Assembly: GCA_002189035.1 (NCBI GenBank)
Contig: CM007992.1
Coordinates: 1,798,001-1,862,000, forward strand
DNA: 64,000 bases
Reading direction: 5' to 3'
From: Utricularia gibba
Lineage: Eukaryota > Streptophyta > Magnoliopsida > Lamiales > Lentibulariaceae
Translations under genes and position numbers: made by a program
In this document: one piece after another, positions 46,832 through 57,684 of the stretch
How the letters are laid out: each line of letters begins with the position of its first letter
Numbering within the stretch: the stretch's first letter is position 1
The notes under the pieces: generated by a model
The model's input: only the letters and a program-made list of their open reading frames with translations
Told to the model about the DNA's origin: nothing
Database searches by the model: none

Positions 46832-48547
46832 TTAGAGATGTGATGCTCCCCAAGCGGAGGCAACTACGAGGAACTTGTCTTCCCATCCAAAATGGAGGGC
46901 ACCCATCTCATCCTTCATTTTGTATCGACTGGAGTAGTGTTGAATGAGTTCGCTGATCTCGCTTTTCACTTTTGAGCCAATGGGAAAGGAGGCAAAACCA
47001 GCCATGATCATCCGTGCTCTCCATTTTCCTGCAACTTCGTATCGTTCCAATCTCTCCTCTCCCTCGCAAGCAATGATGTTTATGATATCACGAGCTAAAC
47101 AATGTTTCTCCACATTCATCCGATCCTGACTATCCCTTGGGAGAGCTGCATCAAGAGATTCAAAAACAGCTGAGTAGTAGCTGTAAGCCTCACTGAATCT
47201 AGATAAGAATGGAGCAGTGTTAGTGTTGACATCCTGTTCAACAACAGTCACAAGCTTTGGTTTAAGGCTTTTGACCATTCGGAGAAGGCGATCCCTCAGG
47301 TTCACCGTAGACACACTCTCATCAGGCATGTGGTGTAGCTGAAAAGCAAAGTTCACCACCAGGGCTTCGTCAGGACGGCAATCAAGCATTGATGGAGAAA
47401 CCAATGCAGTCTCAGCAGCCACAGCATGGAACTCAAATGAGAGCTGCAGATCTTCGGCAAGTTGCTGCAGACGCTGTCCTATGACTCTCAGTCCTCCCAC
47501 AGCTCTCTGAACTGACTCTGGATCATCAACACCAGTCAACCTCACCTGGGGACGGGTTCCATGAATTTTCGCCAATGATTTCAGCAATGTGTAGTATTGA
47601 CTTCCTTGGTTAATGTCGAAATCCACTATATGGAGCTTATTTTGGTCTCGGCATGCCTCCAAAATCGCACTATTTGCTGTCATGAAACCAAACCTAAAGC
47701 ATGGACAAACCTCAAAGAGGACTTGCATTGCAGAGAGTCGATCAGATGTGGGCTGCGGTTTGCATTTTAATGCTTTGTACAGTCCTTTTCCTGATTGTGC
47801 AATTCGGGCAGCTAGAGCTTCAACCATGTAGGCTGCAATCCTTTCACAAGGATCTCCCTGTATTGATACTCTTTCTCGCAGCGCATGTATCATCTCTGTT
47901 GCTTTGTCCAAAGCACCATAGTGAACCAAAGCAGCACATTCAAACAGCAAACTCTTGGGGCTTGAAGGTGTTGTTGATACTCTTTCCGCGGTGCTGGTGC
48001 TCAGAACAGAGCTGGAGCCCGAAGATGAAGATTCCTTTGGTGAATCATGAAGCAGTGCACCACTAGTCGTAACAGCCCATTCATTATCAACTTCCACACC
48101 ATTGTAGAAGTTTGTCATATCATTATCATTATCATCAAGAAGTGCCTTCTCAAGTTCTTGTAGCTTTAACCTCATCCCACCCTCATTGTATTCCATAACA
48201 TCTGGATTCTGGGTGTTGAAACATGCAGATTCAATATCAAACCTAAAACCATAATTCTCTGAGGAAACAAATGAGGAGTTTTTCCTGGCCATGGAGAATG
48301 AAGAAGGAGAATCCGTCCCATGCAATACATTTTCAGGCAAGCTTGATCCATTTTGATACACAGGTTCATCTGACGCTGAACCAAAGAAAGGTGTATACCC
48401 ATGATCATCACCGCAGTAAGACTCACATGTGTAAACAACTCCATGAATCTCTGGGTTCAACGAGGAGTTTGGGTATCCTGAGTCATTATTGCCGTTTTTT
48501 GTGACATCAGGAGTTCCAGACACGGCAGCAAACCTAGCTAATGACAT
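46832..48547 (-). CDS. SCL1: GRAS-family transcriptional regulator, SCARECROW-LIKE 1 type
   Basis: A single open frame of 571 aa. The frame extends 12 bases further upstream, but only TTG is available there; the ATG at 48547 gives MSLARFAAVSG, like other SCL1/PAT1-branch starts. Residues about 1-190 are a variable, Ser/Asn/Asp-rich region with LQELEKALLDDND. The GRAS domain then runs to the end: LLFECAALVHYGALDKA (leucine repeat I), RIAAYMVEALAARIA, LHIVDFDINQGSQY (VHIID block), RLTGVDDPES, VNFAFQLHHMPDESV, KPKLVTVVEQDVNTN, FSEAYSYYSAVFESLD (PFYRE block), RYEVAGKWRARM and FGWEDKFLVVASAW (SAW block). Known: GRAS proteins act in the nucleus as transcriptional regulators; SCL1 belongs to the PAT1 branch linked to light and stress signalling. 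No coding intron, as usual. Nothing is missing. Confidence 0.95.
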   Translation of the reverse strand: MSLARFAAVSGTPDVTKNGNNDSGYPNSSLNPEIHGVVYTCESYCGDDHGYTPFFGSASDEPVYQNGSSLPENVLHGTDSPSSFSMARKNSSFVSSENYGFRFDIESACFNTQNPDVMEYNEGGMRLKLQELEKALLDDNDNDMTNFYNGVEVDNEWAVTTSGALLHDSPKESSSSGSSSVLSTSTAERVSTTPSSPKSLLFECAALVHYGALDKATEMIHALRERVSIQGDPCERIAAYMVEALAARIAQSGKGLYKALKCKPQPTSDRLSAMQVLFEVCPCFRFGFMTANSAILEACRDQNKLHIVDFDINQGSQYYTLLKSLAKIHGTRPQVRLTGVDDPESVQRAVGGLRVIGQRLQQLAEDLQLSFEFHAVAAETALVSPSMLDCRPDEALVVNFAFQLHHMPDESVSTVNLRDRLLRMVKSLKPKLVTVVEQDVNTNTAPFLSRFSEAYSYYSAVFESLDAALPRDSQDRMNVEKHCLARDIINIIACEGEERLERYEVAGKWRARMIMAGFASFPIGSKVKSEISELIQHYSSRYKMKDEMGALHFGWEDKFLVVASAWGASHL

Positions 48548-48650
48548 TGAAATTCTCAATCAACACAAAATGAACGCAGGTGACTAGATCTGGTTCCCAA
48601 CGAATCACAGTTCTGAAGATCCCGGAGGTGCTAACCAGCTATTCCCTTTC

Positions 48651-49658
48651 CTGCAGAAATTGGTATTCATTACTCAATTTATTAAAGACAGGCAATATCT
48701 AGTCAGTTGAGTCATATACAGCGAGAGATCATGGCTAAAACTTGGAAAATCCAAAAAATGACAATTAGTTACAAAGGATCATGCGATATCTCTTCTTATC
48801 AATTAACAGACCAACAATTCACGCAGCGAAAAAAATCAGCATTTTCCTAACATCTTATCCTGATTTCGTTGGGTTCTTTCTTTACATGGATGAAAAACTA
48901 CAACAGGAAAAATGATGAGCCTATGGGGTTGGAATATATAGATAAGCATCTTCCAAATAAGAACATTAAAACATGATCCGACATTCAGTCCACTTTTCCT
49001 GATAAACTGGAATCAATCAATGTAGCGAATGCCAAAATTTCGAAAATTCTCCCAGGTTGTGTCAATGTTTTTTTCCTTTTACAAATGGGACTATACTTTA
49101 TAACAAATATTAGCTAAAAAAGATTAAGGAGATAAATATATGGCTGCCGAAGCAACAGAAAAGGTGAACACGTGAATATAAATAACCCCAACCCAAATTT
49201 CACACCGAACCATAAATGATCAGGACCCAGTACACCAAACAAGAGGCTGTTCGAATAATAAAAAACCAAAATGAAGGATAGCTGAAAAAATCATATACAT
49301 GGAACAGAAGCCACCAGTTCAATTTCCACGAATCGACTCTTACTGCCTCATGAAATTCAATTCCACATGCTCTCAATCGTGGCCGACTGTCTAGCTAACA
49401 CTGACATACAGAGAAATCTAGATAACCAGCTTAACAGACAACCAACCCTAATTCACAACCATTAAATGAGAATCCAGATGAAAAAATCCTTGACCTCGAG
49501 TGATGGATGCGAAGTAATTACCATTAACTATCATAATAATAAGAAAAAAAAATTGAATGCCTTCGAATCAAAACAGCAAAGATGGGATTTGTTCAGACTT
49601 CAGTGAGAGGAATCTGTGGACGGAAAAAAGCTTGTTGTGTTACTTCAGTCTATAGTAC
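48651..49658 (-). other. Probable intron in the 5' leader of the GRAS gene
   Basis: Minus strand: a donor GATCGAG|GTACTATAG at 49659/49658 and an acceptor TTTCTGCAG|GAAAGG at 48651/48650 bound 1008 bp of AT-rich, ORF-free sequence directly upstream of a 103-base leader ending at the ATG. The sequence above 49659 is much more GC-rich and pyrimidine/purine-structured, as a first leader exon would be. Introns in this place are common in SCL1/PAT1-type GRAS genes. Based on splice signals only. Confidence 0.5.
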
Positions 49659-49659
49659 C

Positions 49660-50859
49660 TCGATCAGCCAATCCGTTGCTCCCCGTAGCTTAATTTAACC
49701 TCATGTTTCATGAATTTCCCCGAACTCTCTCTCCACCGACGGCGAATCCTCGATCTAACGCCCCTTTTTTGCTCCAGGAAATCCCTTCATCAGGTAAACG
49801 CGGTGAATTTCATATATCTAGGATGCTTTGAAAACAAAAATAGCGAGAACTTATTGTTTCGGTAAGAACAACATACGAAAATTAGCATTTTTAATTTAAT
49901 TTCACAATTTTTTTTTGAAAAAGTATTTTATCCTAATTGAACTACAGTAGGAAAAGACACCAATGGGGATGAGGATCACGACAATTTTTGTCTTGGGCGC
50001 GAAATTTCGCAAGTCAGGGCATTGTGGGGGAGGACAAAGTAATCCATTTTGGTTTGTCACCATCGAAACAGCTTACTTTCCTAGAAAAATTTATAAAATA
50101 ACTGTAGTGTATGTATTACGCGATTTGCACTTCACCATATCGTTTAATATGATTTCTTTTCATTATTTAAAAGAAAATTAAAATCAAGTTATAATAATTT
50201 CAAAGCATTGAATACAATGCAAATTCCATCAAATGCCATTTTTTTGTTTTTTTGTTTTTACATAAAAGACGTTTTAATATAATAAATTGATTAGTATCTA
50301 CCGATCAGAAAAATTACATAGAAAAATGTGTGGATTTATATATAATTCTCATAAAATAGAGTGAATTATCATTTCATGAATTTGAAGGACAAAATCATGA
50401 AAACTTAGAAAAGTAGGTTGACACATTTTCTGATGTGACCCACTAAATAAGTGGTATTTAGAAACTTATATCTTGGGTTTTCAATGAAATAATCCTAAGA
50501 GAATAAAATGCCCTCAAAAAATTAATATCATTACAACTCAATCTATGGAAATAATGATATACTCACAGAAAAAATAAGAAGAAAATGAGAAGTAGAAGTG
50601 TATTAGTAAATCCAAAAAGTAGAAGTGTAACAAAAATAAACTATAACAAATCTATCAAAAATATAATGCAAACCATGTTTCATCAATCTCATAAAAGTAG
50701 AAGTGTATTAGTAAATCCAAAAAGCATAACTAATCATTCCTATAAAACAAACTTAGTTTTGCAAACAATCTTCTATTGATCTTCTTTTCTTATCCTAATT
50801 TGATAATATCCATTATAAATGCATTCTTAGATAAAAATGCATGATTTATGGAATTTATC
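49660..50859. other. Presumed GRAS leader exon and promoter, then AT-rich spacer
   Basis: 49660 to about 49800 is likely leader exon and core promoter of the GRAS gene, read on the minus strand. The remainder is AT-rich. The short ORFs at 49963-50181 and 50585-50779 have no recognisable domain; the second is created by a small repeat. Confidence 0.45.
50588..50726 (+). repeat. Short direct repeat pair
   Basis: AGTAGAAGTGTATTAGTAAA and the following TCCAAAAAG occur at about 50590-50618 and again at about 50696-50724. Confidence 0.8.
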
Positions 50860-51241
50860 CAACATATCATCAAGCTGAGATGGAGGATGGTTGCGTGTAA
50901 CTATTATTTGATTGATGGCCTTGCAATTTATGCATATCCTCCATATTCCATCATGTGTTTCGGTTCTGATAACATTACACTAAGTATGGAGTAACACTTT
51001 TTCCTCACTAAGCCCATCGTCATGAGTTTCTGCACTTGTTGTTGAATCTCCTTTGTTTTTTTTTTGGGTTTGCCATATATGTAAAATGATTTCATAACTT
51101 GTAACAAAGTCTATTTGATGTCAATTTATCTATATGGTAGTAACCCAAGTACTACTTCAAGAAAAATATCAATCAACTCTTGCAAAATAGATTGAATGCA
51201 AGTAGGAAGATACTCTTGCGAGTGAGAGTCATGTGACATAG
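50860..51241 (-). pseudogene. Ty3/gypsy reverse transcriptase, start (antisense element, second part)
   Basis: Minus strand: PTCIQSILQELIDIF, then TKEIQQQVQKLMTMGLVRK, then with small shifts DGIWRICINCKAINQIIV and QLDDMLD. These are the opening RT motifs of a gypsy element (EI..QV.ELL..G.IR, DG.WRMC.D.RAIN, RLDDMLD). It ends at the solo LTR starting 51242; the gag-protease part of the same element lies at 57800-59340. Confidence 0.83.
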
Positions 51242-52335
51242 TGATAAACAAAAAATTCCTAATGTCAATGTAAAAATAGAATTTTTGTATCAAATAAATT
51301 TGTAAACCCTAATCTGTACAACACACAAATAAAACACTAATTGCATAGTAGAATTTTGGGATCAATCACAAAGAGCGAATGCTTTCTATGTGTCTTAGCC
51401 TATGCATAATAATAGAATGATTTCTGTCTTAGTCAAAATTAGAACTAATAGCGACACACAAATTCAATAAGTAAGATCGAGTTACATATCAAAAAGTAAC
51501 AAGTACTAATTCTAAATATAGGGCAACACTAAGATGTCTCAAGGGTATTTAGTTGGTACGAGGTTTAAGTTCCTTATCTAATCCACAATTTGTTTATTTG
51601 TATACTCGAAACAATCAAAGTCTACTGAGGTTAGTTTTCATGTTTCCGGCTAAGTTAGTTCTTAATATCATCACTCATTTTACATTTAGGTTTACTTGCA
51701 TTTGAAATATGTAGAACTAAGTCTATTTGGTTTTACTAATTCTATATTGGACTAACATCTACTACCCCAGTCTTGATTTGTTGATCAACTTTTAAATGAA
51801 GTATCTTATTAGCAATGTTGTTCACCTCCCCCTTAGGTCTACTTTAGGAATGTAGAAACAAACTGCTAACGCACAAAATCGTAGATTATATAACAATGCT
51901 AAACCACATCACCTTCCAACACCTTAAGGCATTGCTAAACTTAGCTACTCATATGTGAAAAATAAAGTATGATATCACTAATATAGAGTGGAGAAAATAT
52001 TAGAAACATCATAAAATAGTCAATTATAGAAACTAAAAATTCAGCAAACCGAGAAAGCAAAGAAAAATTGTTTGTTCCCTATCTGCTACTATTCACAATC
52101 TAGAACAGTAACACTAGACTGGGTTTCAATGATGTTCTTTAGAATGGAGAGTCTTCTTCCATAAAAATCTCCTTCTTCTTTTTATTGTCCTTTGTTGAAT
52201 CCCTTGTGTGTTCTTCATTCCAGAATCCCCCTTCTTTCGATTCTATCTCCTCCAAAATATCTTCCCATACTTCTCTCAATGCAAGTATTGGGTCGGTAGA
52301 ATAGTGCATTTGTTTCCTCTTTTTATGCTATCTGA

Positions 52336-52769
52336 GTGATACACATAGCGGGCCAGCCCAAGTTCTTCTGTTGCATGGTGACCCAAGCTCGGACAACAGT
52401 GTTTTTTCATTGCCCGCCTAAGCGAGATGAAGGGCTTTTTGGCATTCAAGAGGTTTTTGTCAAACCCTTCACTCCGTTGGAGGGAAGGCTAGGATTCGAC
52501 TTGATTTACTGAGTGTTGAAGGTTTGAATCGGCTGCAGAGGAAGGACAGCGCTCACCCTTGTTCTCGTTAATTAGCTGGGTTATTGTAATTCCAGCTATC
52601 GGTTTTCCCATTTGTTAGTTTTCAGTTGTACCTCTTGAGGATTGTTGAATCAGTTGTCTATCGTGATAATTGTCTTGACTCAGGCCTGTGAGCCTTTATG
52701 CCAATGCAATTTTATTGTCTTGTGCGATATCTTGCGTATATTCTGCTAATTCTCGTTGGCAGCGCATCA
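52336..52769 (+). repeat. 5' LTR of the gypsy element
   Basis: 434 bp, TGATACACATAGCGGGCC to CAGCGCATCA. The following TTTTGGCGCTAGAAGGAGG (from 52770) is the presumed primer site; the matching tRNA was not assigned. Confidence 0.9.
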
Positions 52770-52797
52770 TTTTGGCGCTAGAAGGAGGGCCGAACCA

Positions 52798-53940
52798 ATG
52801 GCCTCTGTAGGACGACGGGGAGATGACATGTCAACTAACGAGCGCTTGGATACACTAGAGCGGTGTTTTGAATAATTATTGACTAGTGTGGAGGCTCTTA
52901 TTGCTGGATAGTCTCCTAGCACCCTAAGGAGGGGCAATTTCTCACCCTTCCTCATCGAGGAGACTCCGATGATCGCTCGGGCCACAGTATGCAGAGCTGA
53001 CGTTGGGAGTCTGCCATATGTGTGGATATTCCTGAGTTTCATAGCGGGTTGGTGGTGGAAGAATTCTTAGAGTGGTTAAAAACTGTGGAACGAGTTCTAG
53101 AGTACAAACAAGTCCCGAAAGAGTGCCAAGTAGCCTTGGTAGTTACCCACTTGTGGGGGCTGTGCCTCAGATTGGTGGTATCAGCTTTGCTTGACTCATA
53201 ATCGAATGGGAAAAGCAAAGGTTAGCTCTTGGACTAAGATGAGAAAATACTTGCGAGCAGCATTCTTACCTCACAACTACCAGCAGCTATTGTTCCAACA
53301 ACTATCGGGAATCAAGCAAGGAGTTAAGTTCGTAGAGGAACACACCATGGAGTTTCTACGACTGGTTGCTCGCGTGGAATTGCAGGAGACTAATCAGCAA
53401 TTGGTTGGCCGCTATATAGCCAGCCTGCGACAGAATCTACAGAATGAACTTAACTTATTTGACCCTTTGAACGTGGACCTGGCATATCAACGGGCTCTGG
53501 TTTTGGAGAAAAGGGGTCGTCGCCAAGGATCCCTGCCTATAGGTCAGCCAGGTTCCGAGTTTGTTCAGCCGGGGCAGAGTTCGGTTGGATCAAGTGGCCA
53601 GCCACCTTTGTCCATAGAACAAAGCTCTAACAGATTAGGAGCTGGATTTAAATGCTATGCATGAGGGGAGTATAGGCACAAGCAGACTGAATGCAAGAAG
53701 GTAGGAAAGAGAGTCATGCTATCAGAAGAAGAGCCTGTGATTGAGCATGTGAACACTGAGTATGAAGAGGAAGAATTGCTAGAGGGTGATACGGGTACAG
53801 CCATGGTGACTCATAGAGTGTGCCTCGCCCCAGACTCCATCTATGATAAGTAGTGGATTCGAAATAATATCTTCTTATCTACTTGCACTATTGGTGACCG
53901 AATCTGTAAATTCTTGATTGATAGTGGCAATTCGACAACT
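52798..53940 (+). pseudogene. Gypsy gag and protease, interrupted
   Basis: Gag starts MASVGRRGDDMSTNERLD at 52798 and is soon broken by stops and shifts. A clean stretch at 53191-53664 carries the retrotransposon gag core (WTKMRKYLRAAFLPHNYQQL, EFLRLVARVELQETNQQL, RYIASLRQNLQNEL). The zinc knuckle FKCYA-stop-GEYRHKQTEC (about 53647-53697) has a stop at the second cysteine position. The protease motif KFLIDSGN with DSG lies near 53908-53932. Confidence 0.88.
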
Positions 53941-54104
53941 TCGTGTCCGAAGAAGTCGTTAAAAAACTAAATATCCCCACAGAACCACTATCCAAGAAAT
54001 ACCATCTATCATGGTTTGAGAAATGAGAGTCTGTCAGTGTAGAGAAACGAGCGCTGATTCATTTTTCAGTTGGAAGAAACTATAAAGATGCTATCTGATG
54101 TGAT

Positions 54105-57071
54105 GTGATCAAAATGGATGTGGGTCACCTCATCCTAGGGAGGCCGTGGCAGTTCGATCGCAATGTGTGGCACTCTGGCCGTGACAACACACACACCTTT
54201 TTGTTTAATAAGGTGAAAATTGTGTTGGTACCATCAAAACCTACGACCGTGATGGCTACAACAGTAGGTGTCAACTTGTTGTCTGGGCCTCAATTGGAGG
54301 AAGAGTTGAAGTCTGGTGACACCTTAGTGTTGCTGCGATTGCTATCTGCAATAGAGGAACAACATGACCTGGAGACATTGGAATTTTTGGAAGCATTCAA
54401 TTCAATTTTTCCGGATAAATTACCAGATGGACTGCTGCCATTGCGTGAGATCCAACATCATATCGACCTGGTCCCGAGGGCTGCACTGCCCAACAGGCCC
54501 CACCATCGTGTATCTTCAACGGAGCATGAGGAGATCCACAGACAGGTTGAAGACCTCTTGAGACGAGTCTACATTCAGGAGAGCCTCAGCCCTTGTGCAG
54601 TGCCGGCAATTTTGGTACCAAAAAGGGGTGGGTCTTGGCGCATGTGCATGGACAGTCGTGCTATCAACCGGATTACTGTGAAGTACCGATTTCCCATCCC
54701 ACGATTGGATGACTTACTTGATCACATACATGGAACTACCATCTCGAAACTGGATCTCAAGAGTGGTTACAACCAAATTAGGATTCGGCCGGGCAACGAG
54801 TGGAAGACAGCGTTTAAAACCCGTGAGGGATTATATGAGTGGTTAGTAATGCCGTTTGGGTTATCCAACGTGCCGAGCACCTTCATGAGGGATATGAACC
54901 ATCTTCTTCGACCATTTATTGGTAAATTTCTAGTTGTCTACTTTGATGATATCTTGATTTTTAGTCGGGATCGCTCTACTCATAAGCAGCATCTTCAACT
55001 CATTTTGGACATTTTCCGAGATCAGCACTTCTTTGTAGCTAGGGAAAAGTGCTCCTTTTTTCGTGATTGGGTATTACTCCTAGGTTTCTATATCTCTGGA
55101 ACAGGTATTGAAGTTGATCAATCCAAGATTGATGCCATTAAGTCATGGCCATCGCCTACAAGTCTGACGGAGGTGAGGAGTTTTCACGGTCTCGCCTCAT
55201 TTTATCGACGTTTTATTCCTAGTTTAAGTCAAGCAATGGCACCAATAACTGATTGTTTGCGCCAAGGAGTTTTCAAATGGACAGCGAAGGCTGAGGAGGC
55301 ATTTCAGTTATACAAGTGCAAGCTTACTTCGATTCCCATGTTAGGCTTACCAGATTTTCAGCAACCGTTTGAGCTTCATTGCAATGCTTTAGGCATAGGT
55401 ATTGGGGCAGTGCTTAGTTAGAATGGTAGACCCGTGGGATATTTCAGTGAGAAGTTAACAGGTAGTAAGCTTAATTACAGTGCTTATGAGTATGAGTTAT
55501 ATGCCTTTGTTCGATGTGCCAGCTATTGGAAACATTATTTGCTTCACCAAGATTTTATTTTATGGATTGACCATGATTCCTTGAAACATCTCAACCATTA
55601 AGACAAAATATTCAGTCGCCATGGTCGTTGGATTGCATTTTTGCAACAATTCTCCTTTGTTATAAAGCATAAAAGTGGGGTTCACAATAGAGTGGCTGAT
55701 GCCCTGAGTCACCACCGTTCTTGCTTGGGTGCTCTACAAGTGCAAGTTACGGGGTTCGAACTGCTCCCATCACAGTATCCTGCTGATACTTTTTTTGGCC
55801 CTATATTGGCTAGCATAACCCAAGGATCCCGAGGATACTTTGTGTTGCAGGAGGGTTTTTTATTGAAGGGTTGTCACCTATGCATACCGGATTCTAGTCT
55901 GAGGTTACAATTGATTTCTGAGCTGCATAACGAAGGTCATGTGGGAGCTGATTGTACTCTATTTTTTGTGGAAAACTTGTATTATTGGCCAGGATAGCAA
56001 CGTCATGTAATTCGCTTTGTTCGTGGATTTCAAGTCTGTCAGCGAAGTAAAGGAACAGCGTCGAACGTAGGCCTCTATCAACCGCTTCCCGTTCCGAGCC
56101 ACCCATGGGTTGCTATTAGTATGGATTTTGTCCTAGGCCTCTCTAAGACCCCACGCGGTTTGGATTCCATCTTTGTAATTGTTGATCGCTTTTCCAAGAT
56201 GGTGCATTTTATTCCATGTAAGTGCACAACCGATGCGAGTAAGGTGGCCGTATTGTTTTTCAAGGAAATATACCGCCTGCATGGGCTCCCTACCTCAATT
56301 GTGTCACATCGGGATATGTGTTTTGTGGGACACTTTTGGCGAAGTCTGTGGAAGTTCATTGGCACCCAGCTTCAATTTAGCTCCGTCTACCATTCCGAAA
56401 TGGATGGGCAAACTGAGGTGGTCAACCGATCCTTGGGAAATCTCCTGAGATGTTTAGTTAATGCCGAGCAGAGATCTTGGGATTTGGTTCTGAGCAGGGT
56501 GGAATTTGCTCATAACCACACTAGCAACTGCAGCACTTGTTTCAGCCCCTTCCAGGTGGTATATTCCGTCGTGCCTCGTGGGCCGGCAGAGGTGACACAC
56601 CTTGCGGACTCCTCCCGTTGTCATGGAAAGGCTGCCGATTTTGTTCAGGCCCTCCAACGGGCTCACCAACTCTTTTATGAGCACATCACTGCCGCAAATG
56701 CTAAGTATAAGGCCCATGCTGATCAGTCCCACTGCCATGTAGAATTCAAGGTGGGAGACCTTGTGTGGGTGATCTTGACCAGAGCTCGATATTCGGCGCA
56801 TGAGTATCACAAACTCGCCAACAAAAAGATTGGCCCTGTGGAAATCCTTGAGAAAATCAACTTCAATGTGTATTGTGTCCGTCTACCTGCTCATCGTAAC
56901 ACATCTGATGTCTTCAATATCAGGCATCTTGTTCCTTTTTGCCCTCCCTTGAACTTTGAGGCAAGTTCTCCTTCACCTGGCAGAGATGATGCACATAGCG
57001 GGCCGGCCCAAGCGCTTGTGTTGCATGGTGACCCAAGCCCGGACAGCAGCGTTTTTTCATTGCTCGCCTAA
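54105..57071 (+). pseudogene. Gypsy pol (RT, RNase H, integrase), interrupted, ending inside the 3' LTR
   Basis: One frame from about 54105 with stops at 55419 (TAG), 55599 (TAA) and 55995 (TAG). RT: REIQHHIDLVPRAALP, SWRMCMDSRAINRITVKYRF, MPFGLSNVPSTFM, VVYFDDILIFSRD (intact catalytic Asp pair). RNase H: FELHCNALGIGIGAVLS, where the first Asp of the usual TDAS block reads as Asn, then IDHDSLKHL. Integrase: LISELHNEGHVGAD (finger), SMDFVLGL (first Asp), SHRDMCFVGHFWRSLW (second Asp position is His), SEMDGQTEVVNRSL (Glu), KIGPVEILEKI. The last open frame (56121-57071) runs 85 bases into the LTR that starts at 56987. The replaced acids and the stops mean it is inactive. Confidence 0.92.
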
Positions 57072-57430
57072 GCGGGATGCATGGGTTTTCAGCATTCAAG
57101 AGGTTATTGTCAAACCCTTCACTCCGTCGCTATGTGCTTGGAGGGAAGGCTAGGATTCTACCTGATTTACTGAGTGTTGAAGGTTTGAATCGGCTGCAGA
57201 GGAAGGACATCGCTCACCCTTGTTCTCGTTAATTAGCTGGGTTATTGTAATTCCAGCTATCGGTTTTCCCATTTGTTAGTTTTCAGTCGTACCTCTTGAG
57301 GATTGTTGAATAAGTTGTCTATCGTGATAATTGTCGTGACTCAGGCTTGTGAGCCTTTATGCAAACGTAATATTATTGTCTTGTGCGATATCTTGAGTAT
57401 ATTTTGCTAATTCCCATTGGCATTGCATCA
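56987..57430 (+). repeat. 3' LTR of the gypsy element
   Basis: 444 bp, TGATGCACATAGCGGGCC to CATTGCATCA. It has about 11 bases (near 57128) not present in the 5' LTR. No good polypurine tract precedes it. Confidence 0.9.
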
Positions 57431-57684
57431 CCAAGTCTGTTAGGTGGGTGCTTGTACGAAATTCTTATCTTCTCCTTGATTTTAGGACTTTTCTGTTGGA
57501 TTAAAAAAATATTAATAACATAGAATGAGCTAAATAAAAGGATTTAGTCCTTTAATACAAAAAATCACATCATATCTTTAATTTTGATAAAATATTAAAA
57601 CCATAGAATAAATATCTAAAATATTATTAAAAAGTCATAATTTTTTTATTCTAAAAATAGGAAAATTTGTATGCTATCATGTAG

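Larger units (their letters stand above)
52336..57430 (+). mobile_element. Ty3/gypsy retrotransposon with both LTRs, 5095 bp
   Basis: LTRs 52336-52769 and 56987-57430 differ by roughly thirty positions plus a small indel, about 7 percent, so this insertion is older than the Tnt1-like one. Gag, protease, RT, RNase H and integrase follow in gypsy order. Immediate flanks CTGAG (52331-52335) and CCAAG (57431-57435) fit a decayed 5-bp duplication only partly. The two sides belong to one family A LTR, which confirms the insertion. Integrase has a GPF/Y-type module (KKIGPVEILEKI) but no chromodomain was seen. Confidence 0.93.
51242..57679 (-). mobile_element. Solo LTR, family A copy 4, split by a complete gypsy element
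   Basis: In antisense orientation: minus strand TGATAGCATACAAATTTTCC (from 57679) to TTTGTTTATCA (ending 51242). About 1.34 kb remains after removing 52336-57430 and one target copy. Flanks CATAG (51237-51241) and TGTAG (57680-57684) agree at three of five bases, a decayed duplication. The 57440-57679 part matches the first 240 bases of 14522-16007 and includes GGACTAAATCC-TTTTATTTAG; the 51242-52335 part matches the rest. It interrupts an antisense gypsy gene. Confidence 0.82.
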
